Source: Desulfobacteraceae bacterium
Lineage (GTDB): Bacteria; Desulfobacterota; Desulfobacteria; Desulfobacterales; Desulfococcaceae
DNA: 61,806 bases
Assembly (NCBI GenBank): GCA_011390755.1
Contig: JAABRU010000014.1
Span: 1-61,806 of the forward strand
Reading direction: 5' to 3'
Shown here: in pieces, positions 26,763 to 34,489 of the stretch
How the letters are laid out: each line of letters opens with the position of its first letter
Numbering within the stretch: the first letter of the stretch is position 1
Notes under the pieces: generated by a model
Databases searched by the model: none
What the model was told of the DNA's origin: nothing
The model's input: the letters and a program-made list of their open reading frames with translations, nothing else
Made by a program: the position numbers and the translations under genes

Positions 26763-28292
26763 TTATAGCTCCTCCAGTTCTTTTTCGATATCCTCCCAAG
26801 TCGGGGCTTTGAGTTTGCCAGACAGGATGGCGTCGGTGTCCAGCTTTCCTCCGATGAGATGATCTAAAACGACTAATCCCTCTGCTGAAAGCTTCTTAGC
26901 TTTTTCCTGTAGGAAAAGAGCCTTTTTGCATAGCAGCCCTATCTTTATTTGATCGCTCTCATCAGGTATAGGAATTAAAATGTTGTCGACTATCTCTGGA
27001 TCAACTCTTGGGTGAGTTGATCCAGAAGTTAATTTTATTATTTGATTCAGGGTTAGTGGCGATTTGAGAATAAAATAGAGAAAGTATGAATCTATTTTGT
27101 TCTTAGGTCTGTATGTTATCAGCTCCGTTGATCCTGCTGCAAATGGGTATTCATGTGGACATATTGTAACTTTGTTCAAATACGGCCTAAGTTTTGAGTA
27201 AAGAATGTCTCCTGCTTTAAATAGGCTGCAGGTACCTGTGATTGAATCATCTAAATTTTCAGACAATACTCCTGTGACCGGATCAATGTTTGCCAAGCCT
27301 ATATACCTATATCCTTTTTCCAAAAGAGTATCTGCTGAAATACGATCGTTTATGCGTTTGGCTACGTCTACTAATTTTTTTGTTGGCAAGTTGCTATTAC
27401 GAACAATGCTTAATGCGTTTTCAACATGGGGATGGTAAAATTGAGCACCAATTCGGCTATCAATAATATTGCTATCAACCAGTGAAATTGCAGGGTTAAG
27501 ACTTATTGATTTATAATTGCCGTCACTCAATGAAATATTGTCTTTTGGTATGAAGGAACTGTTAGAGATTTCTCTACCCAAAAGGAATGATGTTTCACTT
27601 GCAGCCTCTTTCCAATATTTGAGCGCCTGTTTCCAAGCATAAGCAGCAATTCTTAAATAAGTCCCAATAAAGTATTGAATTTTTTCGTCAGGCATAGGGA
27701 TCAATAGATTTTCTATTGACGGTTTTGTTGTGTTAGGCCTTACAGAAGTAACTGAAATTGTTTGCTGTATCTGTGTCTGGAGATATGGTGACTTGAGTAG
27801 TGAACACAAATAATAAGGATTGCATTTATCGTTTTTAGCTCTAACTCTGAGACAAAATGATGGAAAAATAAATCCTTTCACATCTGATGTTGCAAAAGCA
27901 ATTCTTCCAGTCGTGTTTCCGCACTGAACAATTAAAGTATCATTTTCATCTAATATGTTAGAGCTGCTACCAAACGCCGAGGGATTAACGTATTTTAAAT
28001 CTGACAAATTGGTAAAAACAGAGTCTGTAAAATTTGTAACACGCAGAAAAGGTGCTCCAGATTCTGAATCCCAATAATCTTCTGTTGGCATAAATCCGTA
28101 GTCAACACTGGCTATTTGAAATAATCGTTTTAATTTCGATTTGGTTCTTTCAGACCAATTTCTGATTAATGATATATTCTCTATGAATTGGGGTTGGTAG
28201 AACCAAGCATCCACTCTGTTCTCGTCTAATAATTCTACACTTACCCAGAAATGAGCTGAGTTAAAGTTGTTCCACAAATGTGATTTAGACAT
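26763..28292 (-). CDS. hsdS: Type I specificity subunit HsdS, second in operon
   Basis: This 509-residue HsdS has two target-recognition domains, each ending in the conserved pattern of a helical spacer after the IENLLIPMP (first) and VDNILIPIPDE (second) motifs. It would select the DNA sequence methylated by the HsdM encoded just upstream. The start overlaps the hsdM stop by 8 bases, supporting a pair. The DNA target cannot be read from the sequence. Its nucleotide composition is visibly more AT-rich than the neighbouring hsdM, as is common for exchangeable hsdS genes. Confidence 0.9.
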   Translation of the reverse strand: MSKSHLWNNFNSAHFWVSVELLDENRVDAWFYQPQFIENISLIRNWSERTKSKLKRLFQIASVDYGFMPTEDYWDSESGAPFLRVTNFTDSVFTNLSDLKYVNPSAFGSSSNILDENDTLIVQCGNTTGRIAFATSDVKGFIFPSFCLRVRAKNDKCNPYYLCSLLKSPYLQTQIQQTISVTSVRPNTTKPSIENLLIPMPDEKIQYFIGTYLRIAAYAWKQALKYWKEAASETSFLLGREISNSSFIPKDNISLSDGNYKSISLNPAISLVDSNIIDSRIGAQFYHPHVENALSIVRNSNLPTKKLVDVAKRINDRISADTLLEKGYRYIGLANIDPVTGVLSENLDDSITGTCSLFKAGDILYSKLRPYLNKVTICPHEYPFAAGSTELITYRPKNKIDSYFLYFILKSPLTLNQIIKLTSGSTHPRVDPEIVDNILIPIPDESDQIKIGLLCKKALFLQEKAKKLSAEGLVVLDHLIGGKLDTDAILSGKLKAPTWEDIEKELEEL

Positions 28293-30282
28293 TGTCGGGC
28301 CTCCTCACATAAGCGCTGGCAATTTCAACCAAGTCATTTCCGTTCGGATCTGGAACCTCTGCTTTTCCTTTTTTCATGTAACCAACATGCTCAGCTACAC
28401 CCATAAAGACAGGGCCTTGTTTTTCAGATGCATGCTTTTTCTTCTGCAGATATATGAAGCTGGTTTTTGCGCCGGTACCTGAGATGGCAAAGGTTTCCGT
28501 CGGCAGGCTGACGACCGCTTTCAGGATGGCCTTTCCGCCTAAAAATTCCCCAGTTTCTTCATCCTTTGAACCCATTATATATTCGCGGATATAGGCATCT
28601 CCCGAATTGCAGAGAATGCCATCTGGTACGACAATCAAGAGGCGTCCACCGGGCTTCAGTAATTGCAGGTTGCGGTCAACAAAAAGCGCTGCCGGTTCGG
28701 CTTTATCAATTGCCTTTTTCTTGCTCCGATCACCGGCTTTCCATTTCCAGCCAAGTTCAAGGCCCAGCTCTTCTTTTCTCATCTTGGCGAGTCCCTTGGG
28801 ATCATCATACTTTCCAGAGCCGAAAGGAGGATTGGTCAAAATCAAGTCGAATTTACCTACCAACTTATCCACATGGTTATCCGTAATGGAGTCATCGACT
28901 TTCAGTAGTTGGCTGTGGTCCTCTCCATAAAGCAGCATGTTGATACGGGCCTTCTGAATACTGCCTTCAGCCTGATCCGCACCAAAAAAGCTGTGGCGCT
29001 TCATTTGGCTGAGCCATGCCAGCTTGTCTTCGTCGCTATGGCCAACATGCTTGTCATCAAGAATGCGTTTTTTGATCTCGCGCAGTGCGCCCACCAGAAA
29101 ACGGCCGGTACCACAACAGATATCTCCGCAGAGGAAGGCGGGCAGATCTTTTTCATCTTTCGTGGGACTCCATCGTTCCTGCTGATCCTTGTCACCCCGG
29201 CGAGCCCAGAGCTCGGCATCGGTGATGTCATGGAAAACCATGTGGCTCATGCACTCAACCACCTGTGAAGGGGTCAGGTAGGTGGCCAAACCTTCGTTGC
29301 TGGCATACTTGCCGCGAAGGAACACATCGAACGCCCAGCCAAGAAGGTCTTCGTGGATGAGATGCGCCCTCATCATCCGGGCCTGTTCTCCATTACCCAC
29401 CAGTTCCTTGTCCGGCACTGATAAACGGATAGGCTGACCATCGCGGTCGCGCAGATCCATGGAATCGATCGCCATGGCGAGGATATCGGTGTTTTCAAGT
29501 TTCAGCGGCTCGTCATAGGCAAAAATGGTGTGAACTTCACCGGTAATGTCCCTGGCATTGTACTGCGGCAGATTGTTGATTTCCCTGAAGGCATCTTTCA
29601 GTTCCATGACAGCCTTCTTCCCATTCTTTTTTACATAATCGGAAGAATAGATCTCGGAAAACAGCTTGCCCTTGCCAGCACCGGCCTTGATCTTGTAGCG
29701 GGGTGATTTTTCAAGATGAATGCGCAGGAACAGGAGCTTCCCCAGTTCGTCAATGGCCGCATTGGTCGGTTTAATGCCGCCCCGGGAGTAAATGGCATCA
29801 TGCAACTGGTCGAATTTGCGCTGGATTGCCCGGAAATCTCCACGGTGATACTCAGCGGAAAGGTCCTGAAGCAGGCGGGAACGGGAATCGGAAATCGGCT
29901 TGGCAATCTCCCGCCATAAATCCTTGCGCGGCAGGTCGGAAATCTGGGCGTCTTTTTCCAGATCAAAGACAAAATGATTGTCGCCATCCCATACCCAGAC
30001 AAAGCGGAACGGCTTGCCTTCATCCGCACCCAGTCCGGCTTTGAATTTGGCATCATCCTGAATGGAAGGACGGGCGGCATCGCCGGGATCTGCGGTCGCA
30101 AAAAGCACGACCGGCTCGTCACCATCCATCGCCACCAGATCCGCAGTGGCATCCATGCTGCCGTCGCCAAACGGATCAAACAGCTGGAAGTCGAAGGTAA
30201 GTTTTTCGTAACCCAGTTCGGCAAGTTGCTCCCGGGCCTGTTCCCGGAGTTTGCCCGGTGCACTGTCTTTTTTCTTAGCCAT
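28285..30282 (-). CDS. hsdM: Type I N6-adenine methyltransferase HsdM, active motifs
   Basis: This 665-residue protein has SAM-binding motif I GDICCGTGRFLVG (386-398) and the catalytic NPPF (484-487), so it should be an active N6-adenine methylase. The later IVPDGILCNSGDAYIREY and FAISGTGAKTSF motifs of HsdM are present. The N-terminal 110 residues (TADLVAMDGDEPVVLFATAD) look like an HsdR_N-type PD-(D/E)xK domain that has lost its catalytic residues. It pairs with the hsdS immediately downstream. Methylation probably protects the host chromosome. No hsdR is present. Confidence 0.92.
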   Translation of the reverse strand: MAKKKDSAPGKLREQAREQLAELGYEKLTFDFQLFDPFGDGSMDATADLVAMDGDEPVVLFATADPGDAARPSIQDDAKFKAGLGADEGKPFRFVWVWDGDNHFVFDLEKDAQISDLPRKDLWREIAKPISDSRSRLLQDLSAEYHRGDFRAIQRKFDQLHDAIYSRGGIKPTNAAIDELGKLLFLRIHLEKSPRYKIKAGAGKGKLFSEIYSSDYVKKNGKKAVMELKDAFREINNLPQYNARDITGEVHTIFAYDEPLKLENTDILAMAIDSMDLRDRDGQPIRLSVPDKELVGNGEQARMMRAHLIHEDLLGWAFDVFLRGKYASNEGLATYLTPSQVVECMSHMVFHDITDAELWARRGDKDQQERWSPTKDEKDLPAFLCGDICCGTGRFLVGALREIKKRILDDKHVGHSDEDKLAWLSQMKRHSFFGADQAEGSIQKARINMLLYGEDHSQLLKVDDSITDNHVDKLVGKFDLILTNPPFGSGKYDDPKGLAKMRKEELGLELGWKWKAGDRSKKKAIDKAEPAALFVDRNLQLLKPGGRLLIVVPDGILCNSGDAYIREYIMGSKDEETGEFLGGKAILKAVVSLPTETFAISGTGAKTSFIYLQKKKHASEKQGPVFMGVAEHVGYMKKGKAEVPDPNGNDLVEIASAYVRRPDNV

Positions 30283-30284
30283 AA

Positions 30285-30761
30285 TTATCTGCCTTTTTTA
30301 TGCCCTGGCTGCCCTTTGGGCCGGTTAAAAATATTCGTATTCACTGTCATAAACTGAGACCGTAAAGCCTGCTTCACAGCCGGTGCGCTAAGCCCGGTGG
30401 TTTTGCTTACTTCCATTACCACGTTGGCAATCGGCGCCCCGGGCTTCCCCAGAGATTTGAAGTATTGGATTGCCGCATCATGGATCACCTCCTCATCGGA
30501 CTTTCCGCTGCCGCGTATGGTCCATTTGGAACTGGTCAGCCAGGGAACTTCGTCTTCCTTCACCGTGAAACCGTCGCAAGGTTCCGCTGGTGAAGCGGCT
30601 TCCTTGTCGATGCGTTCAAACTTCGGGTTCAACCGCAGCAACAAAAGGGCGCGTTCGGGACCACCGCACTGATTCAGGTCGGGTATTGAAGCCGCAATGG
30701 TCACCGGTGTGGCAGCACCTTCGCGGTTCAGATATTCAATCATTTGGGATGCAATACTCAT
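30285..30761 (-). CDS. Small winged-helix-like protein
   Basis: This 158-residue protein is probably helical. Two segments look like winged-helix modules: residues 1-50 (IASQMIEYLNREGAATPVTI, AASIPDL) and residues 90-150 (VIHDAAIQYFKSLGKPGAPI, ANVVMEVSKTTGLSAPAVKQ). The C-terminus is basic (RPKGQPGHKKGR). It overlaps the second hsdS by one codon end and lies two bases ahead of hsdM. It could be a DNA-binding accessory protein or a regulator of the operon. I cannot assign a named family. Confidence 0.6.
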   Translation of the reverse strand: MSIASQMIEYLNREGAATPVTIAASIPDLNQCGGPERALLLLRLNPKFERIDKEAASPAEPCDGFTVKEDEVPWLTSSKWTIRGSGKSDEEVIHDAAIQYFKSLGKPGAPIANVVMEVSKTTGLSAPAVKQALRSQFMTVNTNIFNRPKGQPGHKKGR

Positions 30762-32107
30762 TGCTTCATTTCCTCCCGTAAAAACTGCTCGGCAAACTCC
30801 AACACATGGGCTTTTGCAGTCAAGGCTTCACGTCTTCTCTCGAAGGCCCGGGCGACACGACTGTCAAAATCTTCCCGCCAGATCACCGACAATTTTGGAA
30901 CCAGCAGCGAATCCAGATCCTTTTTGCTGATAAAACGCTGCACGGCCCCAGTGGCAAGGCTGTTCAATTGCGCCTGCACAATGGGGTGAGTCATGGCAAT
31001 GGTGAAATATCTTGGCGTTTCAGTGAAGCGCAGAGCGGTAAACGTGGCGCTGCCAAGAATCCTGAAGCCTTGGGCCGCAGTCTTTTCATCCAGCCAGGCC
31101 ACCTGTTCTCCGCTGCCCGTTGTGCAGATCAACACGTCCCCGGGATTCAACGGCTGTCTCATTCGGGGTGAAAGGTCGGATAACCGGCAGGTCTCCACGC
31201 TTTCCACCATCATGGTGTTTTCGTTGATATGCTCGGCTTTCACAGCGCAAACCTGTTCATCCTCGCCAATCCCTTTCAAGGTTGATGGAACCGGTTTGGC
31301 CACCTGAAGAAGCGGAGTTACGCTGCCATTTTTCAGCAGATGTCTCCGGAGCAGTTCATTTGCGCAGTAGGCAACATCCCATCGGCCACTCAAATCCGTT
31401 TTTCGGATCTTGAACCGGTGCGGGGTCGCCGGCATCTGTGTCTTGCGATCGATCTCCGCATGGACGGCCTGTATGATCTGGGACAATTCCGTTTCCGACT
31501 CCTGGCTCAGGCGTGCTGCATCGTCATAAGCCTTTTTGATTTTATTCTGCAGTTCCCGGCCCGGAAGCGGGATGGGAATTCCGGCAATATCTTTAAGGCG
31601 CAATCGTCTTAAGGCTGTGGCAGACCGCCTGTAGGCGAGATCTTTCAGAATCTTTCCCATGGTGGGTGCGGACAGTATGGCCGCCAGATATTCGGGCACA
31701 ACGGCAGGCTTCGGGCGCATGACCGTGATCTCGGAAGACACGGTAATATCATCAAACCCCTCGGGCATAACCGCCGCCCTGAAAGGCTCGGCAGCCTGAG
31801 TGAACAGCACATCCTGGGGCTTTACCGCCGTCCATTTGGCGGCCTTATCTATTGACGCATATTTCAACCCGGAAAAATGGATATCGCATGCATCGAGATT
31901 GCTGAGACGCAGCATCGGGATACCCGATTCACATGAGGTCAATCGTGAGCCGTCGGCAAAATAGTCAAGCAGGTCCCCCAGCTTGATGAAGCTGTCGTAG
32001 TTACCGTTTGTAATGGTCTTTACTGTCTTCTCACCAAGGTAAAACCGGGGGTCGAGGCGGTTGCCTTTTTTGCGAAACTTTTTCAGCTGGATCACGGTAC
32101 TTCTCAT
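30758..32107 (-). CDS. hsdS: Type I specificity subunit HsdS, first in operon
   Basis: This 449-residue protein has HsdS-like layout: a first recognition domain ending at DIAGIPIPLPGRELQNKI and a helical spacer, then a second domain ending at FISKKDLDSLLVPKLS and a C-terminal helix. It overlaps the degenerate HsdM upstream (ATGA). Because that HsdM has lost its catalytic motifs, this S subunit may serve as a pure DNA-recognition module or may borrow the active HsdM encoded two genes later. Confidence 0.85.
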   Translation of the reverse strand: MRSTVIQLKKFRKKGNRLDPRFYLGEKTVKTITNGNYDSFIKLGDLLDYFADGSRLTSCESGIPMLRLSNLDACDIHFSGLKYASIDKAAKWTAVKPQDVLFTQAAEPFRAAVMPEGFDDITVSSEITVMRPKPAVVPEYLAAILSAPTMGKILKDLAYRRSATALRRLRLKDIAGIPIPLPGRELQNKIKKAYDDAARLSQESETELSQIIQAVHAEIDRKTQMPATPHRFKIRKTDLSGRWDVAYCANELLRRHLLKNGSVTPLLQVAKPVPSTLKGIGEDEQVCAVKAEHINENTMMVESVETCRLSDLSPRMRQPLNPGDVLICTTGSGEQVAWLDEKTAAQGFRILGSATFTALRFTETPRYFTIAMTHPIVQAQLNSLATGAVQRFISKKDLDSLLVPKLSVIWREDFDSRVARAFERRREALTAKAHVLEFAEQFLREEMKQ

Positions 32108-33432
32108 GCGCGATCCTCCGGATTAAATGCCGCCTTAATGGTTTTAATCGTGGCAGCAATTATATCGCTGTCAAAGTCTTCCTGCTGTAATTCGGTCATT
32201 GAGATCGAGTAATCAGCGGGAAGCTGTTTGGCCTTTTTCATGAACAAAATAGAGCATCGAATGCCTGTGCCGGAAAAACAGAATCCGGGCGGCAAGCTGA
32301 CGACACCAAGTATCTGCACGGAATCCAGCAGCCAATCCCGGAAAGCCCTGTGACCTGCTCCGGATAAAATCCCTTCCGGCAATACGACTGCAATTAGACC
32401 ATCCGGCTTACACTGATCAATGACCTTGATTAAATAAAGGTATTCAGCGGGATATTTCTTTGATGCCGGATTACCTTTAAAAAAGGGACTGATTAATGCG
32501 GCATCCTTTTTCAATTGTATTGATCTGCCGAATGGCGGGATCAAAACAACGGCATCCTTTTTCTTGGCGGGTTTACTTTCAAGATAGCCATTATCGATGA
32601 AGGATGCTTTGGGATACAAAACCTGCAACAGGGATAGAAGCTCCTGATTCCCATTCTCCAGAATGACTTCGCCATTGCCCGAACCGGACAGAATTGAAAA
32701 CTGAGCGCCTACAGCAGATGTAACAAGCGCTATTGAGTTTGCGCGTTCACCCATAGACTGAAAAAGCGGAGACAGGGCCAACGGCAATCCATGTATGCAT
32801 TTTTTATCATCGCTTGCTCGGGCCACCCAATCGGTCAACCGGGCTGACTCTTCGGGTGTCGCTGGCTTCAGTCTAAAGCCAGCAAGGACGGCACATAACT
32901 TCAAAACGCCTTCAGAGTTGATATCTGCATCTTTCAGTTTGCCTTTGATGCTCAAAAATAAATCAGAACACTCATCAACCGTTCCAGCGACAGAGCACGC
33001 CCACGCATCCTTTTTTCCTGCCTCTTCATCGGCAATTCGGGCAGCCAGAAGATTCGACGCAACAGCATCGATAGCCTCCCGTTTTTTCACGCTTTGCCGC
33101 AGAAGGGTCGAGAGATATTCAAAAACATCCTGCGATGGAAATAGCCGTGCCTTAACAGGGTTCAAAGCGCGAACGGGATGCAGCCCGCCTGCCTTTGGGG
33201 GTGCTTCATAGAACGACAGCGTCGAGCCGCCTTCTGCCACAACAAAGGATACACCCCCGTTAGAAAGCAAAGACAGGTATCGGTCAGAGACAGAGCCACG
33301 CTTCGGAGACACGACAACACCCCGCTTTCCGGCAAACTTAAACTCCGCATCAATAGACAGGCGACCCACGCTCGCATTATCCAGCGGGGTAACCTCAATG
33401 CCTCTTGCTTCTATGTATTCCTGAGCTTTCAT
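32104..33432 (-). CDS. Degenerate HsdM paralogue, probably catalytically dead
   Basis: This 442-residue protein retains the C-terminal HsdM pattern (AVVLPEGILSGAGHRAFRDW, FCFSGTGIRCSILFMKK). The catalytic NPPF is replaced by IPPF (298-301), and the SAM-binding motif I is replaced by ALVTSAVGAQFSIL (235-248), which lacks the acidic and glycine pattern. It therefore likely cannot methylate. The N-terminal helical HsdM domain is retained in outline (about residues 100-225). It is the first gene of the island operon and has a good ribosome-binding site (CGGAG). A structural or DNA-sensing role with the HsdS downstream is inferred. Confidence 0.85.
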   Translation of the reverse strand: MKAQEYIEARGIEVTPLDNASVGRLSIDAEFKFAGKRGVVVSPKRGSVSDRYLSLLSNGGVSFVVAEGGSTLSFYEAPPKAGGLHPVRALNPVKARLFPSQDVFEYLSTLLRQSVKKREAIDAVASNLLAARIADEEAGKKDAWACSVAGTVDECSDLFLSIKGKLKDADINSEGVLKLCAVLAGFRLKPATPEESARLTDWVARASDDKKCIHGLPLALSPLFQSMGERANSIALVTSAVGAQFSILSGSGNGEVILENGNQELLSLLQVLYPKASFIDNGYLESKPAKKKDAVVLIPPFGRSIQLKKDAALISPFFKGNPASKKYPAEYLYLIKVIDQCKPDGLIAVVLPEGILSGAGHRAFRDWLLDSVQILGVVSLPPGFCFSGTGIRCSILFMKKAKQLPADYSISMTELQQEDFDSDIIAATIKTIKAAFNPEDRA

Positions 33433-33469
33433 ATAATCTCCGTGTCACATACTCACTTTTACATTACTC

Positions 33470-33498
33470 AGTATATAAACATGCTCCGCCGATGTCAA
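33470..33498 (-). promoter_or_regulatory. Sigma70-type promoter of the island operon
   Basis: Read on the minus strand, TTGACA (33493-33498) and TATACT (33470-33475) are separated by exactly 17 bases. The expected start near 33463 gives a leader of about 30 bases before the first ATG. TATGTGA-type words occur upstream of the -35 and downstream of the -10 and could bind a regulator. No other good promoter was noticed inside the operon. Confidence 0.8.
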
Positions 33499-33671
33499 GA
33501 TATTTTTTTATCACACGCTCACATATCTATTAATTATATATGCATTCAAATCACAGATAAAACATATATACAACAATAATTCAACATATTGTATCATCTT
33601 ATCAAGTGATTTGAACATCGTCTTCTCACGCTAATAGTCGCCGGAAGACCGAGGAGCACAACAGAAAATCC

Positions 33672-34072
33672 TGCGTCCCGGTAATGTGGTGCAGTTCGAC
33701 AATCCCCTGGCCCCGACAATCTTTGAAAACCTGATTTCCGTGACCGGTGCGGAAAGTGCTGACTGGCCCCTGCGCCTGGAATGCTGCGGCAATCCCCTGT
33801 GGGAAAAAAACAGCCGTCTTTCCATAAAACTCATGAACCGCAAACTTGCCAACGCAGCCGAATCCGGCGCGGACATACTGGTCACGGCCTGCACCTACTG
33901 CCAGCTTCAGTTTGATAAAATCCGGAAGAAACAGCCGGAAAAGCAGAGGAAAGTACCTGAACTGGAATCTGTACTTTATATTCAGTTACTGGGGATCAGT
34001 ATGGGAATGAATGCGGAACAGGTGGGGCTTTCTTCTGGTATTTCACTGCATCCGCAAATCACCCCTGCCTGA
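33672..34072 (+). pseudogene. Duplicated 3' end of the HdrB-like gene
   Basis: From about 33672 to 34032 the sequence matches 10305-10660 of the intact HdrB-like gene in the same orientation. By eye it differs at about 29 of 357 positions, mostly third codon positions. It starts abruptly inside the second CCG domain, keeps the reading frame (ECCGNPLW, CTYCQLQFD) and ends with its own terminus GISLHPQITPA. It has no start and no first CCG domain, so it cannot work alone. The two copies bracket the island. Confidence 0.9.
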
Positions 34073-34159
34073 TTTTCTTCTGCTCAGGGGCAACCGGCCG
34101 GTCGCCTCCTTGAAATCTTTCTTGACAAAAACAGCTTATCAAAATAGTTAGACCAAATC

Positions 34160-34250
34160 ATTATCGAAAAAGGCAAAACCGTTGAAAGGCGGTGACGCAA
34201 AGCAACGGGTCTGGAGCCGGAAGGTCATGATCGCCGGACTGCCGAAATTT
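34160..34250 (+). ncRNA. Cyclic di-GMP-I (GEMM-I) riboswitch
   Basis: The segment contains the class I c-di-GMP aptamer pattern: GGCAAAACC, a GAAA-capped hairpin (CCGTT-GAAA-GGCGG), the invariant GACGCAAAGC and a second hairpin CGGGTC...GATCGCCGG acting as tetraloop receptor arm. An intrinsic terminator follows directly, so binding would switch read-through toward the DUF389 gene starting at 34490. The aptamer match is strong; whether the switch is on or off is not readable by eye. Confidence 0.88.
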
Positions 34251-34273
34251 TTTATATCGGAATCTGCACAGAC

Positions 34274-34314
34274 AACGCCTTTGGGGAACCGCTCCCAAAG
34301 GCGTTTTTATTTTT
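34274..34314 (+). terminator. Intrinsic terminator, riboswitch expression platform
   Basis: The stem AACGCCTTTGGG (34274-34285) pairs perfectly with CCCAAAGGCGTT (34294-34305) across an 8-base loop, followed by TTTATTTTT. It lies 24 bases after the c-di-GMP aptamer, the usual place for an expression platform. A second perfect 12-bp hairpin (34314-34325 with 34337-34348) follows without a T-run. Confidence 0.85.
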
Positions 34315-34363
34315 CTGCCAGGGAAATCGTTACGACTTCCCTGGCAGAGGTGTGCGGGGAGAT

Positions 34364-34478
34364 TTTCATATAAACATCAGGAGTTATGACTCACAACGAA
34401 GCATGAAAGCTGCGCGGAGTGCGAAAATTAAGGCGGAGGCCGGTTTTTCGCAGACACTTTCATATAAACATCAGGAGT
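34364..34478. repeat. Tandem leader repeats carrying a ribosome-binding site
   Basis: The 20-base block TTTCATATAAACATCAGGAG occurs at 34364-34383 and again at 34458-34477, the second copy ending just before the DUF389 ATG. Between them (34414-34468) lies a GCGAAAA...TTTTTCGC stem segment that recurs at 42961-43015 upstream of the HMG-CoA lyase gene. This suggests a dispersed mobile leader element that carries its own Shine-Dalgarno sequence. Confidence 0.7.
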
Positions 34479-34489
34479 AAATTCTGCTT

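Noticed and set aside
11279..33432. Assignment of the operon as BREX or DISARM
   Set aside because: No PglZ, BrxL, BrxA, DrmA or DrmB-like gene was recognised. Only the kinase, methylase and large ATPase are shared in kind.
10740..33671. Site-specific integrase or tRNA attachment for the island
   Set aside because: I looked at both margins and all island genes. No integrase, recombinase or tRNA gene is present.
34182..34373. Short open frame over the riboswitch
   Set aside because: It overlaps the conserved aptamer and terminator and has no protein features.
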